A stretch of 64,000 nt of DNA. Source: Thiobacillus sp. (GTDB lineage Bacteria; Pseudomonadota; Gammaproteobacteria; Burkholderiales; Thiobacillaceae). The notes under the pieces were generated by a model. It saw only the letters and a list, made by a program, of their open reading frames with translations. It made no database searches and was not told the origin of the DNA. The stretch lies in assembly GCA_019459055.1 (NCBI GenBank), contig JAIBEI010000022.1:1-64000 (forward strand). Reading direction: 5' to 3'. Positions 1-7,920 of this stretch are shown here, one piece after another. Every line of letters starts with the position of its first letter. Within the stretch, counting starts at the first letter, position 1. A program made the translations under genes and the position numbers.

Positions 1-55
1 TAGGGTGCGCCGTGCGCACCTTTTAGCGTAAAACGGTGCGCACGGCGCACCCTAC
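1..55. repeat. Dispersed palindromic repeat, copy 1
   Basis: Perfect 20-bp inverted repeat: the left arm TAGGGTGCGCCGTGCGCACC pairs with its reverse complement at 35-54 around a 14-nt loop. The left edge is cut by the window. Related palindromes with the same GTAGGGTGC outer arm occur near 13.6, 19.8 and 61.4 kb, always between genes. It lies downstream of dapC (minus strand) and could end its transcript, although there is no strong U tract. Confidence 0.85.
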
Positions 56-90
56 GGAATCAAGGGCTTGCATGTTGTTTATTGAGCCTT

Positions 91-1287
91 TCAAGCCGTT
101 TCGCCGGCGAAGTGGACGATGCGCCCGGCGGCCTCGACGCAGGCATCCAGGCTGTCGACCAGGGCGATGCGGACGAAGCCCCGGCCCGGATTGACGCCGG
201 CGGCGTCGCGCGCGAGGAAGCTGCCGGGCAGCACGGTCACATGCTGCGTTTCATACAAGCCGCGCGCGAACGCAGCATCGTCGCCGCCCGGCACCCGCGC
301 CCACAGATAGAAGGCGGCGTCGGGGGCGTCGAAGGACAGCACGTCCTTCAAGAGCGGCATCACGGCGGCGAACTTTTCGGCGTACTGGCGGCGGTTCTCG
401 ACCACGTGCGCCTCGTCGTTCCACGCCGCGATGCTGGCGGCCTGCACCGCCGGGCTCATCGCGCTGCCGTGGTAGGTGCGGTAAAGCAGGAAGGCCTTTA
501 TCAGTGCGGCGGCGCCTGCCACCATGCCGGAGCGCAGGCCGGGCACGTTGGAGCGCTTGGACAGCGAGTTGAACACGATCAGGTTTTTGAAGCCGCGGCC
601 GAGCTGCTGCGACGCGGTCAGCGCGCCGAGCGGCGGCTTGCCCTCTTCAAAGTAGATCTCCGAATAGCATTCGTCGGCCGCGATGACGAAGCCGTGCCGG
701 TCAGACAGGTCGAACAGTTCCTTCCAGTCGGCCAGCGACATCACCTTGCCGGTGGGGTTGCCGGGCGAGCAGACGTAGACCAGGCTGATCGATTCCCACA
801 GGTCTTCCGGCACCCGCGACCAGTCCATGGCAAAGCCGTTTTCCGGCAGGGTGTTGAGGAAGAAGGGGCGGGCGCCGGCCAAGAGCGCCGCGCCTTCATA
901 GATCTGGTAGAAGGGGTTGGGCGAAATGACCGTGCGGCGGCCGTGGCGGCTGGAATCGACGGCGGCCTGGGCGAACGCGAACAGCGCCTCGCGCGAGCCG
1001 TTGACCGGCAGCACCTCGGTCGCCGGGTCGAGCTTCACCCCGTAGCGGCGCCCGGCCCACGCGGCCATTGCTTCGCGCAGCGCATCCGAGCCCTGAGTGA
1101 TGGGATAATTCGAAAGCCCGCCGAGGCCGGCGACCAGCGCATCCTTGATGAACTGCGGCGTCGGATGCCTGGGTTCGCCGATCGACAGGTTGACCGGCGC
1201 CAGATCCGGATTCGGTGTCACCCCGGCGAACAGCTCGCGCAGTTTCTGGAACGGATAGGGGTGGAGCTGTTCGAGACGCGGATTCAT
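91..1287 (-). CDS. dapC: Succinyldiaminopimelate transaminase (DapC)
   Basis: PLP-dependent class I/II aminotransferase that makes N-succinyl-L,L-diaminopimelate from the keto-pimelate in the succinylase branch of lysine and peptidoglycan biosynthesis; cytosolic. The 398-residue product has the N-terminal NLSIGEPRHPTP segment typical of DapC, the substrate and cofactor loop SPGNPTG (about 174-180), the DECYSEIYF segment, and the PLP lysine in SLSKRSN (K244). The length is normal and the start MNPRLEQLHPYPF is family-like. It is divergent from the transporter at 1328 with only 40 bp between. dapE, the next pathway enzyme present, is about 60 kb away in this window. ArgD/DapC paralogy makes the exact substrate an inference. 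Confidence 0.9.
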   Translation of the reverse strand: MNPRLEQLHPYPFQKLRELFAGVTPNPDLAPVNLSIGEPRHPTPQFIKDALVAGLGGLSNYPITQGSDALREAMAAWAGRRYGVKLDPATEVLPVNGSREALFAFAQAAVDSSRHGRRTVISPNPFYQIYEGAALLAGARPFFLNTLPENGFAMDWSRVPEDLWESISLVYVCSPGNPTGKVMSLADWKELFDLSDRHGFVIAADECYSEIYFEEGKPPLGALTASQQLGRGFKNLIVFNSLSKRSNVPGLRSGMVAGAAALIKAFLLYRTYHGSAMSPAVQAASIAAWNDEAHVVENRRQYAEKFAAVMPLLKDVLSFDAPDAAFYLWARVPGGDDAAFARGLYETQHVTVLPGSFLARDAAGVNPGRGFVRIALVDSLDACVEAAGRIVHFAGETA

Positions 1288-1327
1288 CGCAACGGAATTT
1301 AACTAAAGCCACGCATTATAAAGCCCC

Positions 1328-2233
1328 ATGCCGCCGATTCCCCTGCAGCGCACCCTTGCCATCGGCAGTCTGGTTTATGCCTCCACCCTGTGGGGGATGA
1401 TGTGGTACCCCTACCGCCTGCTCAACGAAGCCGGCGTCGGCGGGATCGCCTCAAGCTTCTTCACCTACGCCGTGCCGCTGCTCGCGCTCGGCTGGCTGCA
1501 TGGACGCGAGCTGCATCGGGCACGCAGCCAGTGGATGTGGCTGGCCGCGCTGGGACTGGCGGCGGGCTGGACCAATCTGGCCTACGTGCTGGCCATGCTG
1601 CAGGGCGAGGTGGTGCGTGTGCTGCTGCTGTTTTTCCTGTCACCGCTGTGGACCGTGCTGTTTGCGCGAATCCTGTTGCATGAAAAGCTCAACCGCGCCG
1701 GCTGGGCGGTGATGACGCTGGCGGCGGGCGGCGCGATGGTCATGCTGTGGCAGCCCAACGGCGACCTGCCATTGCCGACCAACCGCGCCGAATGGCTGGC
1801 GCTGTCGGCCGGGGTGATGTTCGCGCTCAGCAACGTCATCAGCCGCCATCTCGGCGGCGTCACTGAAGGCGCCAAGTCGGTGTCGATCTGGGCCGGGGTG
1901 GCGGTGCTGACGGTGATCGGCCTGTGGTTATATCCCGGCGAGTTCGACTTCATCGAGCAGGCGGGGTGGGGCGTCTGGCTGCTCCTGCTGGGCGTGGGCG
2001 CCGCCATCGGCAGCATGACCTATGCGGTGCAGTACGGCCTCGCCCGCGTCCCGGCCAACCAGGCCATCGTTATTTTCCTGTTCGAGCTGGTGGTGGCGTC
2101 GATCGCAGCCTATTTTTTGTCTAGGGAACGCATGGGACCGCAGGAATGGGTGGGCGCCATCATGATCGTCGCCGCCAGCCTGTTTTCCGGTCACATGGAA
2201 GACGAACAACTGGAGGAAAAAGCCCATGCCTGA
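1328..2233 (+). CDS. EamA/DMT-family inner-membrane transporter
   Basis: A 301-residue, strongly hydrophobic protein with about ten predicted membrane helices in two similar halves, the architecture of the drug/metabolite transporter superfamily (EamA repeats). The substrate cannot be read from the sequence; relatives export amino acids or metabolites. A tryptophan/glycine-rich first helix (LVYASTLWGMMWYPYR) and the second-half LSNVISRHLGG motif fit the family. Its last codons overlap the start of the VOC gene by 8 bp, so the two are probably co-translated. Confidence 0.85.
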   Translation: MPPIPLQRTLAIGSLVYASTLWGMMWYPYRLLNEAGVGGIASSFFTYAVPLLALGWLHGRELHRARSQWMWLAALGLAAGWTNLAYVLAMLQGEVVRVLLLFFLSPLWTVLFARILLHEKLNRAGWAVMTLAAGGAMVMLWQPNGDLPLPTNRAEWLALSAGVMFALSNVISRHLGGVTEGAKSVSIWAGVAVLTVIGLWLYPGEFDFIEQAGWGVWLLLLGVGAAIGSMTYAVQYGLARVPANQAIVIFLFELVVASIAAYFLSRERMGPQEWVGAIMIVAASLFSGHMEDEQLEEKAHA

Positions 2234-2603
2234 TGTTTGCGCGCTGCTGCATGCGGGCCTGCTGGTGACCAATCTCGATCGCGCCAGGGTCTTTTACGAA
2301 TCGGTGCTGGGGCTGAAGGTGTGCCCGAATCGCCCCGACCTGCCTTATCCCGGCGAGTGGTACGAACTCGGCGGCGGCCAGCAGCTGCACCTGATGCAGT
2401 TGCCCAATCCCGACGCCGCTTCGGTGCGCCCGGAGCACGGCGGGCGCGACCACCATATTGCGCTGGGCGTGAGAAATATGGCTGAACTGAAAAGTCGGCT
2501 CGATGCGGCGGGGGTGCGCTGCACCGCCAGCAAGTCGGGGCGGGCGGCGCTGTTCTGCCGGGATCCGGACGCCAATACGTTGGAGTTTGTCGAAATTGGC
2601 TGA
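2226..2603 (+). CDS. VOC-family (glyoxalase/dioxygenase fold) protein
   Basis: A 125-residue single-domain vicinal-oxygen-chelate protein. Visible family features are the N-terminal HAGLLVTNLDRARVFYESVLGL repeat (His near residue 10), a central HHIALGV segment and the terminal DPDANTLEFVE strand with the metal-ligand glutamate. Such proteins bind a divalent metal and act as glyoxalases, dioxygenases or binding proteins; the substrate is unknown. The start overlaps the upstream transporter by 8 bp, suggesting a functional pair. A G+C-rich hairpin (GGCCCG/CGGGCC) lies just downstream near 2632-2646. Confidence 0.8.
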   Translation: MPDVCALLHAGLLVTNLDRARVFYESVLGLKVCPNRPDLPYPGEWYELGGGQQLHLMQLPNPDAASVRPEHGGRDHHIALGVRNMAELKSRLDAAGVRCTASKSGRAALFCRDPDANTLEFVEIG

Positions 2604-2652
2604 CCTCTCACAAAGGCAGAGATTGTGGGAGGCCCGCCTCGGGCCGAAAGCT

Positions 2653-3933
2653 TCACGCTGGCTTGGATAGGAAGCAATTCTGGCCGTCGCGCGCGAGCAG
2701 GGCCGCGCCGTAGGCCGCTTCGGCGTGGACAGCGCGCGTGACCGGCACCCCCAATAAACGTTCACGGATGCGCGTCCAGACCGGATTGTGCGCGCCGCCG
2801 CCTGCGGTCTCGACCCGGCGCAGCGGCGCGCCCCGTTCGGCCAGCAGCCCATAGCCGCGCGCTTCGATGCGCGCCAGGCTTTCCAGCAGGCCGTGCAGGA
2901 ATTCGGCGTCGTCGGCCGGGCGCGGCGTGAGAAGCGGCGAAAGCTGCGGGTCGTTGATGGGGAAGCGTTCGCCGGGTTTTGGCAGCGGCACGTAATCGAG
3001 CGGGCTGGCGACCGTGGGGTCGATCTTTTCGCTGAGCGCGGCCAGCTGGCGGTCGTCGAAGAACTGCCGCAGCACCGCGCCGCCGGCGTTGGAGGCGCCG
3101 CCCGCCAGCCAGCGCTCGCCGAACCAGTGGCTGTAGACGCCGTGTTCGGTCGATTCCACCCGGGTGTCGGACAGCAGTTTCAGCACCAGGGTGCTGCCGA
3201 GCGAGGTGACGGCGTCTCCGCTTTGGGCAACGCCTGCCGCCAGAAATGCGGCAATCGAATCGGTGGTGCCGGCGTGCACCATGCAGCCGGGGTTGATGCC
3301 GAGGTAGCGTGCGCGCGGGCGCGACACGGTGGCGAGCCGGGCGCCGGGCGCAATCGGCACCGGCAGGTAGTCGACGTCGGCCAGGTATTCCACCCAGTCC
3401 GGCCATTTCAGCGCGTCGAGGTCGAGGCCCATCTTGAGGGCGTTGTGGTAGTCGGTCATCCCCACCCGGCCGGTGAGCAGGCCCGACAGCCAGTCGGCCT
3501 GGTTGAGGTAGAGCCGCGCGCCGGTGAGGCCGAGCCGCTTCTTCAGCCATAGCACCTTGGCCAGGCCCGAGGTCGCCGCGGCGGCAGGATGTCCCGGCAC
3601 GGCGGTTCTGGCGATCAGCGCGGCTTCGTCGGCCGCGCGATCGTCGTTGTACAGCAGCGGCGGGTGGCGCGGGCTCAACTCCTCGTCGCAGGCGAGCACG
3701 GTGCCGGAAGTGCCGTCGAGCGCGATGTCCGACAGCAGGGTGCGGATCGCGGCGGGCAGCGCCGCGACCAGGTCCCACAGCGCCTCGCGCCAGATACCGG
3801 CGCGTTCGTATTCCTCCAGGCTGCCGAAGTCGCGGCTGTCCTCGGCGATGATCGTGCCTTCGGCATCGATGACGCAACTGCGCGCGCCCGAGGTGCCGAA
3901 GTCAATCCCCAGAAAATAGGCAACGTGAGTCAT
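2653..3933 (-). CDS. FGGY-family sugar kinase, D-ribulose kinase (SePSK/AtXK-1) type
   Basis: A 426-residue kinase of the FGGY fold. The N-terminal phosphate-1 motif GIDFGTSGARS and the C-terminal adenosine motif TAGGGAHNPVW are present. It is shorter than classical xylulokinases (about 480-500 aa), and motifs such as IALDGTSGTVL, QADWLSGLL, DYHNALKMGLD, AGTTDSIAAFLA and SLGSTLVLKLLS match my recollection of the compact cyanobacterial/plant SePSK and AtXK-1 group, described as ATP-dependent D-ribulose kinases. Function is therefore probably phosphorylation of a free ketopentose; the substrate is inferred. It sits 45 bp downstream of the Kelch-like gene on the same strand. Confidence 0.8.
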   Translation of the reverse strand: MTHVAYFLGIDFGTSGARSCVIDAEGTIIAEDSRDFGSLEEYERAGIWREALWDLVAALPAAIRTLLSDIALDGTSGTVLACDEELSPRHPPLLYNDDRAADEAALIARTAVPGHPAAAATSGLAKVLWLKKRLGLTGARLYLNQADWLSGLLTGRVGMTDYHNALKMGLDLDALKWPDWVEYLADVDYLPVPIAPGARLATVSRPRARYLGINPGCMVHAGTTDSIAAFLAAGVAQSGDAVTSLGSTLVLKLLSDTRVESTEHGVYSHWFGERWLAGGASNAGGAVLRQFFDDRQLAALSEKIDPTVASPLDYVPLPKPGERFPINDPQLSPLLTPRPADDAEFLHGLLESLARIEARGYGLLAERGAPLRRVETAGGGAHNPVWTRIRERLLGVPVTRAVHAEAAYGAALLARDGQNCFLSKPA

Positions 3934-3978
3934 GCCCGGAGTAAGGCCCTCAATCGAGTGCTGTCCGTCGAATCGGTC

Positions 3979-6405
3979 TCACGGCTCTATCCACAGCACC
4001 GGCGCGCGCAAATGCCATCCCATGCTCAACATACGTTTTCCCTGTTTGGGGGAAAGCGGTTCACCCAGCGGCAGTGGGCTTGATCGCGCGGCCATGCCGC
4101 TGCTGTGTAGAACCTTGCGCCAGTTCTGCCCGGTTTCATTCCACCACCATATATCCAGGGATTGTGCTTCGATCGCGTCATCCAAATAGGCTACGTTGAT
4201 CGCCCCCCGGCGGAGAAAAATCAGGTCTTTATCCCGATTCTGCGGGTCAGGTGCCAACATCAGCGCACAGTTTTCGCAACGATCATCAGGCTTGTTCATC
4301 AAGTCGGACGGCAACGGGATCGCGTCCCAGGATGATCCATTTTCGCTGCTGCGCACGATTGAAATGTGTTCATCTTGCAGGTCACGCGTCAATACAATTG
4401 CGCGCCCCTGCGCGGTGATCACGGTCGATGTCACCTGGTCGCCCCATGGCGCGCTGAGAATGGAGGTGGTCGTGGGTGCGCCATTTTTCAGCGATAGGGT
4501 TTCAATTACCGCAAGCTGGGCAAACGGCCCAAAACCTGTAAAGTGCTCGGGGCAGTCTTTGCCTGGCGTGGCTTCGCAAGCAGGGTCGAGCACCGACACG
4601 GTATCGGTCTGCACTTCGCCGCCGGCCAGTACCAGCTTGCCAGCCGGCAGCAGGCGCGCAATGCCGCCCCGGCGGCCCCGCTGCACTTGCTGCGCTACCT
4701 CGACCTTGCGCGTACCAAGATCCAGCCTGAGCACCCGCGCGGGCATTTGTGCGCCGGAGAGCAACAAGGCTTGATTGCCTTTTGCGGCGATGAGCTGCGC
4801 TTGATCAAGCTCAGGGAGGACGATGGCTTCGCTCCAGCGATTGTTCTTCACATGAAAAATGGCCATGCCGCTACTGCTGGGCGGCATATAGCTTGATAGG
4901 TTTTCACCCAAATCGAAACCACGATCATTCGACTCTTTGATCCCCTTGAGCAGAACCCGATCATCATCCAGCCAGAACGCTTGCGCTGCGCCGCTGGCAA
5001 ATGGAACATTGGGCAACTGCCGCACCTTGCCGGTGGCAAGATCGATCAACTCCGCATGGGCGCTATAGCGCAATTGACCCGTGCCGGTAAATCCAAAACG
5101 GCGGCCACCAGCGGCAAACACCCATTGCCTGCGTTGAGCCACACCCGCGCCAATAAAGCGTAACGCGAGCGACTCCATGGATACCGGCTGTGCAATGTTG
5201 ATGCGGTCAAAGCCAGCAGTGGCGTAACAGCAGCTGGGGGATAGCGCTTCAAGGTTGTCCACCCCACCCGCCACCAGCACCTCTTGATCAGACAAGGCTT
5301 GCACCACCCCGCTGATGCGGCGTAGTGGCATGTGTCCATGCACTTGCCAACTGTTGGCGTACCCTGTGGGCGATGCGGTATCGCGCGGCAACAGCATCAC
5401 CTGTGGCTCCAGATAAGCCCCCACTACGAGTGAGCCATTGGGCGTGGCGGTGATGGCGGGTGCATCCGCACCATAAGCGTCCGCGCAGGGCACAAAGGGC
5501 AGCGGCGGCAGGCTGGACCAGCGGTTGGTTTGCACGTCGTACACATCTACGCTGCGCACCTTGGCCGCCACGCCATAGCAGCCCAAACTCGGCGCTCCTG
5601 TGACCACCGTTCGACCATCTGATAACACCAGCGCCGCACCAAAAACTCGCTCATTTGGCATGGTGGCTACCGGTTCAATCGCCCAGACACCATCCTTGGA
5701 ACTCGGCTTGATCAGGCTGGCACGCGTGCTTGTTGAATTGCCCCCGAGCATCAGCACGCGGCCATCGCGCAGCCTGACGGCACTGTGGCCGAAGCGGGGC
5801 ACGCGGTAGATTTGCCCATTCTGGTTGGGTTGGCCGTCGTAGGACAGCAACCCGCGATCAGTGAGTTGTAGCGTGTTGCTGGCCGCTACCCGGCGCAATT
5901 GCCACAATCGGTCGGGTGCGACTTGCTCCCTGCCGTGCGAAGAGGAACCCAACACCAGCACCGATTGATCGTTCAGCACTACCGCCACTGGCTCATGGAA
6001 TTTAGTTTCGAGTTTGAGGCGCTGGCCATTGGGCCGTATCAGCAGCGAGGTTTCACCCAGCAGCCATAGACCCTCCCGGCTGGCCAGCGCGGTGTATCGA
6101 ATTACGTTTTTTCCATCATGGAACTTAAGTTCAGGCAACTCGAAAGTGCTGGTTTTTCCCGTCTTCCAGTCGATGTTCCGCACGGCGGTTTCAGCGTAGA
6201 AGCGCTGAAAAAGTAGCAGATTGCTGGTGCTAAGCGCCAGCGGCTTGGCAAACGTGCGCCAGCTTTCTGCCACATAGCGTGCTGCCGGGGAGGCATCCGA
6301 GGCAGGAGCTGCATTTTCCGCATATGCAGAGCCGATAAGAAGTCCGCACAGCACAGCGATCGCAACGCGAACCGAGCCTTGAATTAAAGCGATACGCAGG
6401 CTCAT
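3979..6405 (-). CDS. Secreted Kelch/galactose-oxidase-like beta-propeller protein
   Basis: Exported protein of about 808 residues. The start chosen at 6405 (MSLRIALIQGS) gives a clear Sec signal peptide ending in SAYA-EN; the open frame continues upstream to 6519 but that part overlaps the previous gene. Kelch-like blades are visible as RFGHSAVRLRDGRVLMLGG, ALVLSDGRTVVTGA, ALSDQEVLVAGG and LLPAGKLVLAGG, followed by tyrosine- or tryptophan-containing strands such as VDVYDVQTNRW. No catalytic copper-radical motif is obvious. The start lies one base after the stop of the upstream gene (TGA-G-ATG), so the two are translationally coupled. Composition is less G+C-rich than flanking housekeeping genes. 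The precise role is unknown. Confidence 0.7.
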   Translation of the reverse strand: MSLRIALIQGSVRVAIAVLCGLLIGSAYAENAAPASDASPAARYVAESWRTFAKPLALSTSNLLLFQRFYAETAVRNIDWKTGKTSTFELPELKFHDGKNVIRYTALASREGLWLLGETSLLIRPNGQRLKLETKFHEPVAVVLNDQSVLVLGSSSHGREQVAPDRLWQLRRVAASNTLQLTDRGLLSYDGQPNQNGQIYRVPRFGHSAVRLRDGRVLMLGGNSTSTRASLIKPSSKDGVWAIEPVATMPNERVFGAALVLSDGRTVVTGAPSLGCYGVAAKVRSVDVYDVQTNRWSSLPPLPFVPCADAYGADAPAITATPNGSLVVGAYLEPQVMLLPRDTASPTGYANSWQVHGHMPLRRISGVVQALSDQEVLVAGGVDNLEALSPSCCYATAGFDRINIAQPVSMESLALRFIGAGVAQRRQWVFAAGGRRFGFTGTGQLRYSAHAELIDLATGKVRQLPNVPFASGAAQAFWLDDDRVLLKGIKESNDRGFDLGENLSSYMPPSSSGMAIFHVKNNRWSEAIVLPELDQAQLIAAKGNQALLLSGAQMPARVLRLDLGTRKVEVAQQVQRGRRGGIARLLPAGKLVLAGGEVQTDTVSVLDPACEATPGKDCPEHFTGFGPFAQLAVIETLSLKNGAPTTTSILSAPWGDQVTSTVITAQGRAIVLTRDLQDEHISIVRSSENGSSWDAIPLPSDLMNKPDDRCENCALMLAPDPQNRDKDLIFLRRGAINVAYLDDAIEAQSLDIWWWNETGQNWRKVLHSSGMAARSSPLPLGEPLSPKQGKRMLSMGWHLRAPVLWIEP

Positions 6406-6406
6406 C

Positions 6407-7369
6407 TCAGCACCCCGCCGAACTGGGGTCGGAATACTCAAAGCTGCCCGCCAGTCCCACCAGTTCGCCTTCTTTGGCCAGGGACGACAAATACAGTGCA
6501 ACACTGTTGTCGCTTCCATGCTTCAGGAGTAAATCGGGTATGTCATCGCCATCCAGGTCACCCGCCCATTGCAGATAGTCCTGCGGACTGAGTTGCCCCG
6601 TGTCATCTATAAGGGGAAAACCATAGCCCGGCAATCGTTGGCGCTGGTTGCCCATGCGGAGTTCGAAGGTGGCAATGTCGGTCAGCGCCATGGGGTTTTC
6701 ATCTTGACTTTCATCCTTCGTCGCGATGGGATTGACGCGCGGCACGATGTCCGCATAACGCCCGTTGCCCAGCGACAGGCGCACCTCCAGCGTGCCGGGA
6801 CGATTCGTGCCCGGATACTGCGTCATGCCCTGATGCACATAGGTACGTACCGGCCCGGCGCTAAGCTTGAGGTTCGCCAGACTGCGCAAGGGTTTGAACA
6901 CGGCAATAAGCTCAGGCCGTTTTTCGCCTTCCTGCGGCACCTGGTCCAGATTTCCCGGCAAGGGCGACCAGTGTAGGAGCTGGCTGTTCACGGGTTTGCC
7001 GTCATAGATCGGGTGCCTGGCCGGGGTGACAAACAATTGCGTGCTGACCAGTTTGCAGCCCTTCTTGTCATCACTGAGCTGCTCGTCAGCGTCGCATATT
7101 AATGCCCACCAGACTGCCCCCGCGCGGTAGCCCCTGCCGGGTAAATGCCAACCTGCCGGGCTGCCAGGCGCACCCGCATTGGGATCCTGGTTATCGTCGG
7201 AGACCAGCGCACCGAAAGACCCCGGAAAAATAACCATGTCGCCCTGGGTTTCGCTGCCCGAATTCAGCAGGTCTAGCGCATGCGCGTTCGGCATCGTAGC
7301 CGCAGCCATAACAGTTATCGAGAGCGCAGCCATTAAACAGGCCGCCCGCTTCATTGTTTTCATTGCCAC
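6407..7369 (-). CDS. Secreted protein of unknown function with C-terminal FG-GAP-like segment
   Basis: A 320-residue protein with an N-terminal signal peptide (basic MAMKTMKRA, hydrophobic core, cleavage near NAHA-LD). I do not recognise the main domain. The C-terminus contains AGDLDGDDIPDLLLKHG, a Dx(D/G)xD calcium-binding loop of the FG-GAP/VCBS or integrin type, suggesting an extracytoplasmic, Ca-binding fold. The stop codon is one base upstream of the Kelch-like gene's ATG, so the two products are probably made together and act in the periplasm or at the cell surface. An alternative start at the fourth codon (MKR) is possible. Confidence 0.6.
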   Translation of the reverse strand: MAMKTMKRAACLMAALSITVMAAATMPNAHALDLLNSGSETQGDMVIFPGSFGALVSDDNQDPNAGAPGSPAGWHLPGRGYRAGAVWWALICDADEQLSDDKKGCKLVSTQLFVTPARHPIYDGKPVNSQLLHWSPLPGNLDQVPQEGEKRPELIAVFKPLRSLANLKLSAGPVRTYVHQGMTQYPGTNRPGTLEVRLSLGNGRYADIVPRVNPIATKDESQDENPMALTDIATFELRMGNQRQRLPGYGFPLIDDTGQLSPQDYLQWAGDLDGDDIPDLLLKHGSDNSVALYLSSLAKEGELVGLAGSFEYSDPSSAGC

Positions 7370-7410
7370 CCCTCAGCCTGAGTTTTAATTTTTAATTATG
7401 TATCAGTATA

Positions 7411-7830
7411 TTAACCGCGTGTATTCGAGTTATGGTCGAACTGCGTGAGGTCAACGCGCGGTGCCGGCTGCCAGCCCTTCTTGCGGTGTTCGGCCACCAC
7501 ATTGGTGAAGATGCCGCCGCGCACATAGAACTTGGCGGTGAGCCGCATGAAGCGCGGCTTGGTCGCCTTCACCAGATCGTCCAGCACCCGGTTGGTGACG
7601 TCTTCGTGAAAGTGGCCTTCCTCGCGGAAGCTCCACATGTAGAGCTTCAGGCTTTTGAGTTCGACGCAGGTCTTGTCGGGGATGTAGTCGAGGATCAGCG
7701 TGGCGAAATCCGGTTGCCCGGTCTTGGGGCAAAGACACGTAAATTCAGGGACTTCCATGTGAATGTGAAAGTCACGTTCAGGTTTGGGATTGGGGAAGGT
7801 TTCCAGGGTTTTGACGGGTGTGGTGGGCAT
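7411..7830 (-). CDS. queF: NADPH-dependent 7-cyano-7-deazaguanine reductase
   Basis: Reduces preQ0 to preQ1 in queuosine biosynthesis (tRNA wobble modification), cytosolic. The 139-residue form is the short unimodular QueF type. The motif [12 protein letters not shown] carries the catalytic cysteine (about C34) and aspartate (D41). [21 protein letters not shown] is the QueF signature; the final [14 protein letters not shown] strand is also typical. The ATG at 7830 ([12 protein letters not shown]) was chosen; the frame extends to 7872 without family similarity. It is divergent from smc with about 90 bp between the starts. Confidence 0.93.
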   Translation of the reverse strand: MPTTPVKTLETFPNPKPERDFHIHMEVPEFTCLCPKTGQPDFATLILDYIPDKTCVELKSLKLYMWSFREEGHFHEDVTNRVLDDLVKATKPRFMRLTAKFYVRGGIFTNVVAEHRKKGWQPAPRVDLTQFDHNSNTRG

Positions 7831-7920
7831 AAAAAGGCTCGGTGTAGAATGGCGGTCAAAAATCGCGTCCAATAATCAGGCGCTTGCTGACCCCATTATA
7901 AAACCCAAGGTTCCGCCGTC

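Noticed and set aside
82-1302. Plus-strand frame of about 400 codons opposite dapC
   Set aside because: Antisense to a complete aminotransferase with PLP lysine.
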